Below, piece after piece: positions 28,281 through 38,125 of a stretch of 64,000 bases of DNA. The notes below the pieces were generated by a model. That model saw nothing but the letters and a program-made list of their open reading frames with translations, ran no database searches and had not been told where the DNA came from. The stretch lies in NCBI RefSeq assembly GCF_001922345.1, contig NZ_CP018812.1, positions 372,001-436,000 of the forward strand. The letters are read 5' to 3'. Source of the stretch: Paraburkholderia sp. SOS3. Lineage in GTDB: Bacteria > Pseudomonadota > Gammaproteobacteria > Burkholderiales > Burkholderiaceae. Numbering within the stretch: the stretch's first letter is position 1; the number at the start of each line of letters is the position of its first letter. A program made the translations under genes and the position numbers.

Positions 28281-28928
28281 ATGAAACTTGGCAACAGCGA
28301 CACCGCAGTGGTATTTATCGACCCTCAAAACGATGTGCTCAGCGAGCATGGCGTGAACTGGGGAGTGGTAGGCGCGAGCGTGACGGAAAACCGCACGGTC
28401 GACAATATGGAGCGCATCTTCAAGGCGGCGAAAGCACAGCAATACGAAGTCTTTATCTCGCCTCACTACTTCTATCCGACCGACTACGCGTGGAAGTCAT
28501 ACGGTCCGCTCGAGCAAGGCGAAGTGGAGACTCGCAGTTTCGCGCGCAAGGGGCCACTGAATCTCGGCGGGTTCGAAGGATCGGGCGCGGACTGGCTTGC
28601 ACGGTTCAAGCCATACATCGAAGACGGCAAGACTGTCGTGGCGAGCCCGCATAAGGTATGGGGGCCGCAGACCAACGATCTGACTCTGCAATTGCGCAAA
28701 CGAGGTATCGGCAAGGTGGTGCTCGGCGGCATGCTGGCCAACATCTGCGTCGAATCTCACCTGCGCGAACTGCTCGAGCAGGGCTTCGAGATCGCGGTCG
28801 TGAAGGATGCGACTGCAGGGCCGCGGCACCCCGTGTGGGGAGACGGCTATCAGGCCGCCCTGGTCAACTACCAGTTCCTTGCGCACGCGGTGCTGACAAC
28901 CGACGAGGTCGTGGCCGCGATGCAATAA
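28281..28928 (+). CDS. Isochorismatase-family cysteine hydrolase
   Basis: A 215-residue hydrolase of the isochorismatase/nicotinamidase superfamily. The catalytic Asp is in TAVVFIDPQNDVL, a Lys in SPHKVWGPQTNDL, and the nucleophile Cys in GGMLANICVESHLREL. AGGAC precedes the ATG. The gene is monocistronic and followed by a clear terminator. The family hydrolyses C-N or vinyl-ether bonds in small amides or isochorismate; the substrate here is unknown. Confidence 0.9.
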   Translation: MKLGNSDTAVVFIDPQNDVLSEHGVNWGVVGASVTENRTVDNMERIFKAAKAQQYEVFISPHYFYPTDYAWKSYGPLEQGEVETRSFARKGPLNLGGFEGSGADWLARFKPYIEDGKTVVASPHKVWGPQTNDLTLQLRKRGIGKVVLGGMLANICVESHLRELLEQGFEIAVVKDATAGPRHPVWGDGYQAALVNYQFLAHAVLTTDEVVAAMQ

Positions 28929-28993
28929 GCGAGGCGGCGTTGCCGCTCGATGTCTTTGCGAAGCGAAACAATTCGCTTGCGCTGGGAGTGGCT

Positions 28994-30073
28994 TCAGGTC
29001 CCCGTTGTGACGGGGACCTGGATCTTTTTCGCTGGTTCGCTTCGCACGAAGCGTTTAGATAGCGCGCGCCGCACGGGAATATCGACATACCTGTCGAGGA
29101 TGGCAATCAGCGCCAGCATCGCGCAAAGAAACGCCAGAAGTGCATCGGCGCCATACATGCGCTCCCTGTTGACGGGAAGCTTAGACAGGAACATGAGGAC
29201 GGGCACGTGCGTGATGTAAAGACCGTACGATATTCGCCCAAGTCTCGCGAACACCGGTGCGACGCATGACGGAGGTTCCGCGACGGTGGCGATATAAACA
29301 AGTGCCGGCACGCCTAGAAGGACTTCGGCTGCGCTGGCAATACCTGTCCAGGTTGCAGGCACATTGATGCAAAGCATCAGTGCCGTACAAACCAAGGTTA
29401 GTGCGGATATGCCGGCGCTTTTGCGATGATGCGCTGTACGCCGACGATACAGGAGCACGCCTATGGAAAATGAGAATACGACTCGCGCGAGCGCAACGTA
29501 CCAACCGGACACATTCCATCCGGCGTCAAGGCTGTCGTGCAAAAGCGAGCATACGAAAACAACCGCCCCTGACAGAACGATTACCGATACGAGAGCGTAT
29601 GTGTTGTCTTTTCTGACGAATTTCGCGTATGCGCAATTTGCAACGAGTTCATAGAGCAGAGACCATGCGGGATTATTGACCGGGTAGAGAGGCTTGGCTC
29701 TCGACGGCAACATCAGCAGCGGGAGCAGCACTAGCGACGCCATGCTTATCGCCGATCGTATGCCTGCAGGTTGGCTACCGGGCTCCTGGAAAAAATGTTC
29801 GAAGAGGCCGACAAACGTCCCGAGCAGATAAAACGGCAACAGACGTATCAGCCTTATCTTCAGGAACGAAAAGAAGGTGAGACTTCCGGATTTCAGTCGT
29901 GACTCATATGCGTTTGCTACAACGAAGCCGCTCATGCCAAAGAAGATGTCGACCGCAAGATAGCTTTGCTGGAATTGCGGCGAAGTGAACATCACAGGTG
30001 CATGACGGAACACGATCAGAATTGCGGCTAGCCCCCGTATTGCATCGAGGTTGGTGTACTTGCGTTGAGTCAT
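28994..30073 (-). CDS. Acyltransferase 3 family (OafA/YrhL-like) membrane protein
   Basis: Integral membrane O-acyltransferase of about 359 residues with around ten hydrophobic segments. The family start (NLDAIRGLAAILIVFRHAPV) includes the catalytic-type histidine in FRHAP. Such enzymes acetylate lipopolysaccharide, exopolysaccharide or other glycans. The ATG at 30071-30073 is chosen as MTQRKYTNLDAIRG; the frame is open to 30151. The coding region is somewhat poorer in G+C than its surroundings, as is common for surface-sugar genes. Its last codons overlap a terminator of the opposite gene. Confidence 0.88.
   Translation of the reverse strand: MTQRKYTNLDAIRGLAAILIVFRHAPVMFTSPQFQQSYLAVDIFFGMSGFVVANAYESRLKSGSLTFFSFLKIRLIRLLPFYLLGTFVGLFEHFFQEPGSQPAGIRSAISMASLVLLPLLMLPSRAKPLYPVNNPAWSLLYELVANCAYAKFVRKDNTYALVSVIVLSGAVVFVCSLLHDSLDAGWNVSGWYVALARVVFSFSIGVLLYRRRTAHHRKSAGISALTLVCTALMLCINVPATWTGIASAAEVLLGVPALVYIATVAEPPSCVAPVFARLGRISYGLYITHVPVLMFLSKLPVNRERMYGADALLAFLCAMLALIAILDRYVDIPVRRALSKRFVRSEPAKKIQVPVTTGT
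28995..29028 (+). terminator. Rho-independent terminator of the isochorismatase gene
   Basis: CAGGTCCCCG and CGGGGACCTG (28995-29004 and 29011-29020) form a perfect ten-base-pair stem with a six-base loop, followed by GATC and five T on the plus strand. It lies 67 bases after the isochorismatase stop and inside the last codons of the convergent acyltransferase gene. Confidence 0.8.
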
Positions 30074-30403
30074 GCGGGTGCCGGCTTCCCTTCGGGTCGA
30101 AATCAATGCTGTGGCCAACAGCGCAGGCCGTTCAGCGGCGCGAGTGCGCAAGGATAGCGCATGCGGCAGCTACCCCCTCCTCTTTCAACTCCTGTCAGGT
30201 GTGGCACGCGAACAAGACGCCGCCGCGCACACGCGTGTGTCAGCGGCAAACGGCAAAATTGGAGTTCTTGACCTTCCCAGTGTGGGAAGGTCCATGCTGT
30301 CACCGTTTTCCCGGCCACCGGCTTTCGCCCGAATACCGTTCAAGCCTGGGTGCGAAACCAGGACGGAAGGTCGTACTGTAGTTCTCAACCAAGGAGATGC
30401 AAC
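30074..30403. promoter_or_regulatory. Divergent acyltransferase/DUF305 intergenic region
   Basis: About 330 bases without a supported gene. It contains the 5' regions of the acyltransferase gene and of the DUF305 gene. Several short frames are open but overlap antisense and lack ribosome sites. A short inverted repeat, TTCCCAGTGTGGGAA, lies near 30275-30290; its role is unclear. Confidence 0.45.
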
Positions 30404-30805
30404 ATGCACAAGCGGGTCCTCGTTCGAGCTTTCGGAATCTGTACGGCGTTCGCGATCGGCGCGGCCGGCGCAGCCGCCAACGCGCAGCAGGCTGCGTCGA
30501 TGCCGGGCATGCATATGAACATGGCCGGTTCCTCGGCTGACTCCTCGCCAGCCACACAGGCATACCAGGAGGCAGACCAGAAAATGATGCAGCACATGAG
30601 CGCGCCCCCATACACCGGTGATGCGGATAAGGACTTTGTTACGCACATGTTGCCCCACCATCAAGGCGCCGTCGACATGGCTGAGGTCGAATTGAAGTAC
30701 GGCAAAGACCCGCAGATGAAGAAGCTGGCGAGCAATATCGTGAAGGCGCAGAAAGAAGAAATCGCAGTAATGAAACGTTGGCTGGCAAAACACGAGGGCA
30801 AGTGA
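30404..30805 (+). CDS. Exported DUF305 protein
   Basis: A 133-residue periplasmic protein. The signal peptide ends at AAANAQQ and is followed by a Met/His-rich stretch (MPGMHMNM). The DUF305 helical domain carries THMLPHHQGAVDMAEVELKY and KEEIAVMKRWL, with conserved Met and His residues. AAGGAG lies eight bases before the ATG. DUF305 proteins are often encoded near copper or other metal genes; here the CusABC-type operon lies only about 2 kb to the right. A metal-binding role is inference. Confidence 0.9.
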   Translation: MHKRVLVRAFGICTAFAIGAAGAAANAQQAASMPGMHMNMAGSSADSSPATQAYQEADQKMMQHMSAPPYTGDADKDFVTHMLPHHQGAVDMAEVELKYGKDPQMKKLASNIVKAQKEEIAVMKRWLAKHEGK

Positions 30806-30821
30806 GCGATCTCGTCTGCGC

Positions 30822-30860
30822 GCGACAACTGGCTCAACAGGATGCCAAGCCAGTTGTCGC
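30822..30860. terminator. Perfect 13-bp inverted repeat between convergent genes
   Basis: GCGACAACTGGCT and its exact complement flank a 13-base loop between the ends of the DUF305 and S9 peptidase genes. There is no T run, so it could be a bidirectional terminator or a 3' message-protecting stem. Confidence 0.5.
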
Positions 30861-30869
30861 ATGCGAGGT

Positions 30870-32855
30870 TCAAAGATTGTCGATCTCAATCGGCTCGATC
30901 GCGTCGGCAATCTCAAAGCCGAAGATCTTTCCGTAGAAGTACAGTTCGGCTTCGAGGCAACGCCGGATATTGTCGGCAACGCGAAAGCCGTGTTGCTCCT
31001 CGGGAAACACGATCGATGCGACTGGCAAACCCTTCTCGCGCACCGAACGGTACATCGCTTCGGCCTGGTCGAGCGGCACGACCTTATCTTCGCCACCCTG
31101 GAAAAGGATCATCGCGCACGACAGCCGGTCGGCATGATTGATCGGCGAGCGCTCGCGATACAGCGCCTTCTGTTCCGGATACGGCCCGATCAGCCGGAAC
31201 AGGTAGCGCGATTCGAATTTATGCGTGCCTCGCAGCAATGCTTCCAGATCGCCGATCCCATAGTGGCTTGCGCCCGCCTTGAAGCAGTCGCGGAAGGTCA
31301 GCGCGCAAAGCGTCAGATACCCGCCGGCGCTGGCGCCTCGCACGGCAAGGCGTTCTTTGTCGACAAGACCCTGGTCGACCAGATAGGTCGCCGCGGCGAC
31401 CGCATCGTCCACGTCGTCGACGCCCCAGCGCCCGCTCAATTGCTGGCGGTAAGCACGGCCGTAGCCGCTGCTGCCGCTGTAGTTGACATCGACCACCGCG
31501 AAGCCGCGGCTGGTCCAGAATTGAACGTTCCATTTGAACGATCGGTCCGACGAACTCGTCGGACCGCCATGCGCTACCACGAGCAGTGGGGGGCGTTCAT
31601 CGGCGGGGCCCGCATGGTCCGCATTGAATGGCGGATAGTACAGCGCATGCGCGGTCCTGCCACCCGTCGACGGATAACTGATTGGCTGCGCGATCGACGT
31701 ATAGGCGGGATCCACGTCGGTCCGGCTCGAGCTGCGCAGTACGCGATGCGTGCGGGCCGTCAGGTCGAACTCGACGACCGCCTCGGACGATGCCGGCGTG
31801 GCAGCGATGAAAACTGCCTTGTCGCCATGCACGTGAAGGTCGCGCATCATGCAGAACGGCATGTCGACCGGCTCGAAGACTCTCGCGGCGGGATCGAGTA
31901 TGGCAAGGCGCGAGTCGGTGTCCTGCTCATAGATGCAGAGAATCCGCCCATTCGCATCGAAGCCGTAGGTCGTCATGCCGAACAGCCATTGCGGCTTGCC
32001 GAATTCCGCTGCGATCGGATGCAGCGGAATCATTTCGTCGCCGTCGAGACGATAGAGGTTCCACCAGCCGCTGCGGTCGGACACGACATGAAGCTGCCCC
32101 GCGGGCGACCACGCAGGTTGAAACAGCGACTCCGTCACTCCCGCCGCGATGCGGCGCGGCGTGCCAATGCGGCCATCGCCGCCGATATCGGCGAGCCAGA
32201 GTTCCGTGGCGTCCCACGGCATGTCGGGATGACTCCATGCGAGCCACGCAAGACGGCTTCCATCGGGACTTAGACACGGCGATGAGAAGAAGTCGTGTGT
32301 GTCGGCAATGCGCGTGAGTGAACCGGAGTCGAGATCGATCGCAGCGAGAAAGTTGACCGGTTCGTGAGCGTGCCCGCGATGGTCTTCGCATACGGCAATT
32401 AGCCGTCGATGTCGGCTGTCTTCGATCAGATCGGCGAAGCGCAGTCCTTGCGCTCCGGCTTCGGCCCCGTTCAATGCGCGCGGCATGCCGATGCCATCGG
32501 CGTCGAGCGCATAGAGGCGTTGATCGGCCGCATTGCTGAAGTACACGCCGCCACTTCCGACCGCATACGCACCACCGCCGTATTCATGCACTTGCGAGCG
32601 CACGCTGACAGGCGCCGGCAGCAGATCGGACGCAGCACCGCCTGCGTAACGGACCAGTGCATTGCGTCCTTGTTCCTGCGGCCGGCCTTCGGTCCAATAG
32701 ATAGCGTCGCGCGCGATCGCGGGCTGGCCCAGACGGATCGTGTCGCCGACGATCAGGTGCGTCGTAACGGGAGACTTCCACGCGCCATACGGTTTGATTG
32801 CAGGAACGGTTTTCATGTGTGCGGGTAGCATCGTCAGGTGGTGGAGCTGCTGCAT
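30870..32855 (-). CDS. S9-family prolyl-oligopeptidase-like serine peptidase
   Basis: Cytoplasmic peptidase of 661 residues with an N-terminal beta-propeller and a C-terminal alpha/beta hydrolase. The nucleophile is S509 in RGASAGGYLTL; the acid lies in FQGGEDKVVPLDQ and the histidine in PEEQHGFR. Propeller repeats such as CLSPDGSRLAWLAW are visible. The first ATG (32853-32855) has AAGGTG close upstream; a later ATG at 32816 is possible. It probably trims oligopeptides. No signal peptide is seen. Confidence 0.92.
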   Translation of the reverse strand: MQQLHHLTMLPAHMKTVPAIKPYGAWKSPVTTHLIVGDTIRLGQPAIARDAIYWTEGRPQEQGRNALVRYAGGAASDLLPAPVSVRSQVHEYGGGAYAVGSGGVYFSNAADQRLYALDADGIGMPRALNGAEAGAQGLRFADLIEDSRHRRLIAVCEDHRGHAHEPVNFLAAIDLDSGSLTRIADTHDFFSSPCLSPDGSRLAWLAWSHPDMPWDATELWLADIGGDGRIGTPRRIAAGVTESLFQPAWSPAGQLHVVSDRSGWWNLYRLDGDEMIPLHPIAAEFGKPQWLFGMTTYGFDANGRILCIYEQDTDSRLAILDPAARVFEPVDMPFCMMRDLHVHGDKAVFIAATPASSEAVVEFDLTARTHRVLRSSSRTDVDPAYTSIAQPISYPSTGGRTAHALYYPPFNADHAGPADERPPLLVVAHGGPTSSSDRSFKWNVQFWTSRGFAVVDVNYSGSSGYGRAYRQQLSGRWGVDDVDDAVAAATYLVDQGLVDKERLAVRGASAGGYLTLCALTFRDCFKAGASHYGIGDLEALLRGTHKFESRYLFRLIGPYPEQKALYRERSPINHADRLSCAMILFQGGEDKVVPLDQAEAMYRSVREKGLPVASIVFPEEQHGFRVADNIRRCLEAELYFYGKIFGFEIADAIEPIEIDNL

Positions 32856-32971
32856 GCATCACCTTATCGCAAACAGCGATCGCCCGGTGCCTCACGCATC
32901 GCCTGATCGTCCCCGAGCTTCCATGTCGCAGCGAGGACGCCCGCCAGCCCGCGTCCTCGCCCGCCAGACGC

Positions 32972-33322
32972 TTACTGCCTCGCCATCTTCACGATGGTGA
33001 GCGTGCCGTCCACGTTTTCGACGCGCACCTTCACGTTGTCGCCTTGCTTGACGCTCCTCGCCATCGCCGGCTCTTTCGCCTTGAAGGCCATCGTCATGGC
33101 CGGCATGCCGACATTGGCGAGCGCTCCGTGCTTGAGCGTCACCATACCGCTCGCCGTATCGACATGTTTGACGACGGCATCGGTCATCGCGTCGTTGCCG
33201 GCCGCCGGCGCATGGCTCATGGCGCCCGCGCTCATCTTCATGCCTGTCATGTCGTCGGCAAACGCGGCGCTGCTGGTTGCGGCAGCAGCGAGCGAAATGA
33301 ACAAGATACTCGACTTCTTCAT
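32972..33322 (-). CDS. cusF: CusF-like periplasmic metal-binding protein
   Basis: A 116-residue exported metallochaperone-type protein: signal peptide to AAFADDM, a Met/His-rich linker, then a CusF OB-fold domain. The metal site of E. coli CusF is a His, a Trp and two Met. Here H65, M76 and M78 are present, but the Trp position is M73 ([11 protein letters not shown]). GGAG precedes the ATG, which overlaps the RND pump stop by four bases (ATGA), so it is the last gene of the efflux operon. It would hand periplasmic Cu(I) or Ag(I) to the pump. Confidence 0.88.
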   Translation of the reverse strand: MKKSSILFISLAAAATSSAAFADDMTGMKMSAGAMSHAPAAGNDAMTDAVVKHVDTASGMVTLKHGALANVGMPAMTMAFKAKEPAMARSVKQGDNVKVRVENVDGTLTIVKMARQ

Positions 33323-36300
33323 GATGTTTCTCCAGAGTGGGATGACGGCACGGACGTGCCGATAGGGGACGATGGCACTCGCGCGCCGCTCGCGACTGCA
33401 AAAGACTTCGGGGCTTCGCGGTTGCGCGGCAAACGGCGTCGTTGCAACAGCAACCAGGCGGCGGGAATCACGAACATCGACAGCAGCGGCGCGGTAATCA
33501 TCCCGCCGACCATCGGCGCGGCAATCCGCTGCATGACTTCGGAGCCCGCGCCGTGTCCGATCATGATCGGAATGAGGCCTGCGAGCACGACTGCGACAGT
33601 CATCGCTTTGGGTCGTACGCGCAGCACGGCGCCTTCGCGGATCGCATCGGTCAGTGTCGCTTCGTTCAGCGGTTCGCCTGCTTTCAGGCGACGGTTCAGC
33701 GCTTCCTTCAGGTACAGCAGCATGACCACGCCGAATTCCGCGGCCACGCCCGTCAGCGCGATAAACCCCACCGCGGTCGCCACTGACACTGCGTGGCCGA
33801 GCATCCAGATCAGCCAGAATCCGCCGACCAGCGCGAACGGCACGGTCGACATCAGTAGCAGCGCGTCGGCGGCCGAGTTGAACGTGAGGAACAGCATCAA
33901 GAAGATCACGACCAGCGTGACCGGAATCACCATCCGCAGTTTCGCCGCTGCGCGCTCGAGATATTCGAACTGTCCGGACCACTCGATCGAATATCCGGGC
34001 GGCAGCGTGACCTTCCGCGCAACGGCCTGCTGCATCGCCTTCACCGCAGTTTCGAGGTCGACATTGTGGATATCGATGTAGACGTACCCGGACAGTCGCG
34101 CGTTTTCGCTGCGAATCATCGGTGGACCATCGTCGATCGCGATATGGGCGACATCGCCAAGCGCAATCTGCGCGCCACGATCGGTGACGACCGGCAACTC
34201 GCGCAGTTTGTCGACCGAGTCGCGCACGCCTCGCGGATAGCGGATATTGATCGGGAAACGCTCGCGGCCCGCAATCACTTCGCCGACGTTATCGCCGCCG
34301 ACCGCCGTCGACACGACGTCCTGGATATCGCCGACCGAAAGCCCGTAGCGCGCCGCTGCCTGCCGGTCGATATCGACGTCGATGTAGTGTCCGCCGTTCA
34401 GTCGTTCCGCGAGCGCCGACGTGACGCCCGGTACGCCCTTCACCGCGCTTTCGACCTGCGCGGCAACCTCATCGATCTTCGTCAGATCCGGCCCGGAAAC
34501 CTTGACGCCCACCGGTGTCTTGATACCGGTCGACAGCATGTCGAGCCGGTTGCGGATCGGCGGCACCCAGACATTCGAGAGCCCCGGCACCTTCACGGTC
34601 CGGTCCAGTTCGTCGACGAGCTTCTGCGGCGTCATACCCGGCCGCCACTCGCTGCGCGGCTTGAACTGGATCGTCGTCTCGAACATTTCGAGCGGCGCCG
34701 GATCGGTGGCCGTATCGGCGCGGCCCGATTTGCCGAATACCGTTTTCACTTCGGGCACGGTCTTGATCAGCCGGTCTGTCTGCTGCAGCAGCTCGGACGC
34801 CTTGTCGGCCGAAATTCCAGGCAGAGCGGTCGGCATATAGAGCAGGTCGCCTTCGTCGAGCGGCGGCATGAACTCGCCACCCAGATGCGATAGCGGAATA
34901 ACCGTTAGTGCGAGCGCGACGGCTGCGAGCCCGATCACGAACCACGGCCGTCGCAACGTGCCGTTGAGCAGCGGCCGATACAGCTTCACCAGCAAACGGT
35001 TGATCGGATTGCTGGTTTCGCGCGGAATGCGCCCGCGGATCAGATAACCCATCAGCACCGGCACGAGTGTGACCGACAGGCCCGCGGCAGCGGCAATCGT
35101 ATAGGTCTTGGTGAACGCAAGCGGCGAAAACAGCTTGCCTTCCTGCCCTTCCAGCGAAAACACCGGGATAAACGAGAGTGTGATGATCAGAAGCGAGAAG
35201 AACAGCGCGGGACCGACTTCCGCCGCCGCGGTCGCAATCACCTCCCAGCGTTGCGCCGTTGTGATGGGTTCGTCCGGGTGTTCATGCTCATAGGCCTCCA
35301 GGTGCTTGTGCGCGTTCTCGATCATCACGATTGCCGCATCGATCATCGCGCCGATTGCAATGGCAATGCCGCCCAGCGACATCAGGTTCGCGTTCACGCC
35401 CTGATAGCGCATCACGATAAAGGCAGCGAGCACGCCGAGCGGCAACGAGAGAATCGCGACAAACGCGCTGCGCAGGTGGAACAGAAAGACCGCGCAGACG
35501 AGTCCCACGATGATGAATTCCTCGATCAGCTTGTCCGTCAGGTTGTCCACCGCGCGTTCGATCAGCTGTGAGCGGTCGTACGTCGTGACGATTTCGACGC
35601 CGGGCGGCAGCGAGCGCTTGAGGTCCGCGAGTTTCGCCTTCACGCCTTCGATTGTGGTCAGCGCGTTCTTGCCGGACCGCATCACGATCACGCCGCCGGT
35701 CACTTCGCCCTGGCCGTTCAGTTCCGCGATGCCGCGGCGAATTTCGGGGCCGATCTGGATGCGCGCGACATCGCCGAGCAGTACCGGCGTGCCGGCGTCG
35801 TTGGTGCGCAGCACGACGTTGCGGAAGTCATCGAGCGAGTGCAGATAGCCCGACGAGCGCACCATGTATTCCGACTCCGCGAGTTCGACGACCGAGCCGC
35901 CCGACTCCTGGTTCGCCTTCTTCAAGGCGTCGGCCACCTGCTGCTCCGTGATGTTGTAGGCACGCAGCCTGTCCGGATCGAGCACGACCTGATACTGCTG
36001 CACCATGCCACCGATGCTCGCCACTTCCGACACATCCGGGACCGCCTTCAGTTCGAACTTCAGGAACCAGTCGTTGAGCGCGCGGAGTTGACCGAGGTCG
36101 TGGTGGCCGGTGCGATCGACGAGCGCGTACTCGTACACCCAGCCCACACCGGTCGCGTCCGGCCCGAGCGAGACGGTCGCGCCCGGCGGCAGACGGCTTT
36201 GCACCTGGTTCAGATACTCGAGCACACGCGAACGCGCCCAGTACTGGTCGGTCTTGTCGTCGAACAGCACATAGACGAAGGCGTCGCCGAACGACGAGTA

Positions 36301-36552
36301 AGCGCGGATCGTCTTTGCGCCCGGTACACCGAGCAGCGTGGTGGTGAGCGGATAGGTGACCTGGTCTTCGATCACCTGTGGCGCCTTGCCCGGATACGAC
36401 GCCTTGATGATCACCTGCGTATCCGACAGATCGGGCAGTGCATCGAGCGGTGTTTCACGCAGCGAATACACACCCCATGCCACGACGAGCACGGTGGCGA
36501 GCAAGACGAGAAAGCGGTTCTGAATCGACCATCGAATGATGCGCGCGATCAT
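33319..36552 (-). CDS. cusA: Heavy-metal efflux RND transporter, CusA/CzcA family
   Basis: Inner-membrane proton-driven pump of 1077 residues. The start [18 protein letters not shown] and the motif [20 protein letters not shown] are those of the heavy-metal-efflux RND group. About twelve membrane helices and two large periplasmic loops are evident; the TM4 proton-relay region reads [20 protein letters not shown]. Periplasmic Met-rich elements support monovalent Cu/Ag export, though Co/Zn/Cd cannot be excluded. AGGAGG precedes the ATG. It overlaps the adaptor and cusF genes by four bases each, so all are translationally coupled. Confidence 0.95.
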   Translation of the reverse strand: MIARIIRWSIQNRFLVLLATVLVVAWGVYSLRETPLDALPDLSDTQVIIKASYPGKAPQVIEDQVTYPLTTTLLGVPGAKTIRAYSSFGDAFVYVLFDDKTDQYWARSRVLEYLNQVQSRLPPGATVSLGPDATGVGWVYEYALVDRTGHHDLGQLRALNDWFLKFELKAVPDVSEVASIGGMVQQYQVVLDPDRLRAYNITEQQVADALKKANQESGGSVVELAESEYMVRSSGYLHSLDDFRNVVLRTNDAGTPVLLGDVARIQIGPEIRRGIAELNGQGEVTGGVIVMRSGKNALTTIEGVKAKLADLKRSLPPGVEIVTTYDRSQLIERAVDNLTDKLIEEFIIVGLVCAVFLFHLRSAFVAILSLPLGVLAAFIVMRYQGVNANLMSLGGIAIAIGAMIDAAIVMIENAHKHLEAYEHEHPDEPITTAQRWEVIATAAAEVGPALFFSLLIITLSFIPVFSLEGQEGKLFSPLAFTKTYTIAAAAGLSVTLVPVLMGYLIRGRIPRETSNPINRLLVKLYRPLLNGTLRRPWFVIGLAAVALALTVIPLSHLGGEFMPPLDEGDLLYMPTALPGISADKASELLQQTDRLIKTVPEVKTVFGKSGRADTATDPAPLEMFETTIQFKPRSEWRPGMTPQKLVDELDRTVKVPGLSNVWVPPIRNRLDMLSTGIKTPVGVKVSGPDLTKIDEVAAQVESAVKGVPGVTSALAERLNGGHYIDVDIDRQAAARYGLSVGDIQDVVSTAVGGDNVGEVIAGRERFPINIRYPRGVRDSVDKLRELPVVTDRGAQIALGDVAHIAIDDGPPMIRSENARLSGYVYIDIHNVDLETAVKAMQQAVARKVTLPPGYSIEWSGQFEYLERAAAKLRMVIPVTLVVIFLMLFLTFNSAADALLLMSTVPFALVGGFWLIWMLGHAVSVATAVGFIALTGVAAEFGVVMLLYLKEALNRRLKAGEPLNEATLTDAIREGAVLRVRPKAMTVAVVLAGLIPIMIGHGAGSEVMQRIAAPMVGGMITAPLLSMFVIPAAWLLLQRRRLPRNREAPKSFAVASGARVPSSPIGTSVPSSHSGETS

Positions 36553-38117
36553 TTGGCGCCTCCTGCGGGTTCGATCTTCGTGAGCTGATAGCCGTCGTCG
36601 GACGGTTTGAAGACGAAGTGCACGGTGTCGCCAACCTTCACATCCGCGAACGCATTCGGCGCGGGCTTGCTGAACGACATCGTCATCGCGGGCCAGCCGA
36701 GCGCGGGAATGGGCTCGTGCGAGAACGTCATGTTGGCGGGCGTGATCTGTTCGACCTTGCCGGTCGTTTCGTAGCTCGAGGTTGAGGCCGCGTCTGCAGC
36801 CGATGCCGCTGCGGACGCCGACGCACCGGGCGCTGGCGCATCGCTAGCCGGCCCAGACGCCGGCGCGCCTTCAATACGCGGCAGCACCGACTTCAGACTC
36901 GCTTCCGAATCGATCAGGAACTGCCCCGATGCAACGACCGTGTCGCCGTCGTTCAGGCCGCCGAGCACTTCGGTTTCGTTGCCGACGTCGTTGCCGACCG
37001 TGACGGTGGCAGGCTGCAGGCGTCCATCGCTGTTTCTCACGATCACGACCGAGCGCTTGCCGGTGGTAATCACGGCTTCGGACGGCACGAGCAGGCGCGA
37101 TACCGTTTTCGCGCCGCTTACATGCACGCGCATCAACATGCCGGGTGTGAGCCTGCCATCGGCGTTGTCGATCTCGAGCCGCGCCTGTAGCGTGCGGCTC
37201 GTCGTGCTGATGCCCGGTAGGATTTCGCGAATGCGGCCCGTGAAGTGCCGGGTCGGATCGCCGCTGAAGGTCGCATCGACGCGCATGCCGGGCCGCGCAT
37301 CGAGTGCGAGTGCCTCCGGAATCTCAACGATCAGCCACAGCTTCGACAGGCCCGCTACTTTCGCGAGCGTTTGACCCGGCGTCACCATCGCGCCGTCGCG
37401 CACGTTCAGTTCGCTGACGACGCCGTTTTCGGGCGACGACAGCACAATATGCGTCTGTGCGCGGCCCGTGCGATCGAGGCTCGCGATCACACCTTCGGGA
37501 ATCGACATCGCACGCATGCGCGCGCGCGAGGCCTGCAGCAACGCATCGTCCATGCCGCCGCGTTTGAGCGACAGATATTCCTCTTGCGGCGCGAGCCAGT
37601 CGGGCACGAACAGCGATGCGATCGGCGCGCCCTTCGCGATACGCTGCATCGGCGCACTGGCATAGAGACGGTCGATATAGCCATTCACGCGCGACTGCAC
37701 GACATCGGCCCGCGACTCATCGAACTGCGTGGTGCCGATCGCATCGAAGCCTTCGCTCGTCTCGCGCCGGTGCACGGTTGCGTAGCGTATGCCGAGGTCC
37801 TGCTGCAAGCCCGGATTGATGCGGATGCCGGTGCTGCCGCCGCCGTCGTCCGCATAGACAGGCTGCAATTGCATGTCCATGAACGGCGATTTGCCCGGCT
37901 TGTCGAAATGCTGGTTCGGCACCATCGGGTCGTGCCAGTACAGCACTTTGCGGCCCGATTGCGCATCGGCCTTGTCGCCCGATCCTGCAGCGGCCGTCAT
38001 GGCGGGCATCGAACCGGTGGTCGCCGCGCGGTGCGTGCCGACGACGTAACCTGCCGCCAGCAACGTCACGCCGGCAAGCACCGACGCGACGGCCTGTACG
38101 ATTAGCTTCCTGTTCAT
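36549..38117 (-). CDS. cusB: RND periplasmic adaptor, CusB-like, with fused C-terminal CusF domain
   Basis: Membrane-fusion protein linking pump and outer-membrane channel, 522 residues. After an N-terminal signal/anchor comes a heavy-metal-binding domain ([29 protein letters not shown]), then the barrel-sandwich and beta-barrel regions. After an Ala/Pro/Ser-rich linker, about the last 70 residues form a CusF-like domain with the complete ligand set (SHEPI histidine, then GWPAMTMSF with Trp and two Met). The ATG at 38117 has GAGG upstream. Such adaptor-CusF fusions occur in other proteobacteria. Confidence 0.93.
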   Translation of the reverse strand: MNRKLIVQAVASVLAGVTLLAAGYVVGTHRAATTGSMPAMTAAAGSGDKADAQSGRKVLYWHDPMVPNQHFDKPGKSPFMDMQLQPVYADDGGGSTGIRINPGLQQDLGIRYATVHRRETSEGFDAIGTTQFDESRADVVQSRVNGYIDRLYASAPMQRIAKGAPIASLFVPDWLAPQEEYLSLKRGGMDDALLQASRARMRAMSIPEGVIASLDRTGRAQTHIVLSSPENGVVSELNVRDGAMVTPGQTLAKVAGLSKLWLIVEIPEALALDARPGMRVDATFSGDPTRHFTGRIREILPGISTTSRTLQARLEIDNADGRLTPGMLMRVHVSGAKTVSRLLVPSEAVITTGKRSVVIVRNSDGRLQPATVTVGNDVGNETEVLGGLNDGDTVVASGQFLIDSEASLKSVLPRIEGAPASGPASDAPAPGASASAAASAADAASTSSYETTGKVEQITPANMTFSHEPIPALGWPAMTMSFSKPAPNAFADVKVGDTVHFVFKPSDDGYQLTKIEPAGGAK

Positions 38118-38125
38118 GGTTGTCC

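Noticed and set aside
30861..32273. 470-codon open frame antisense to the S9 peptidase
   Set aside because: Arg/His-rich composition typical of an antisense shadow; the opposite strand encodes a full peptidase.
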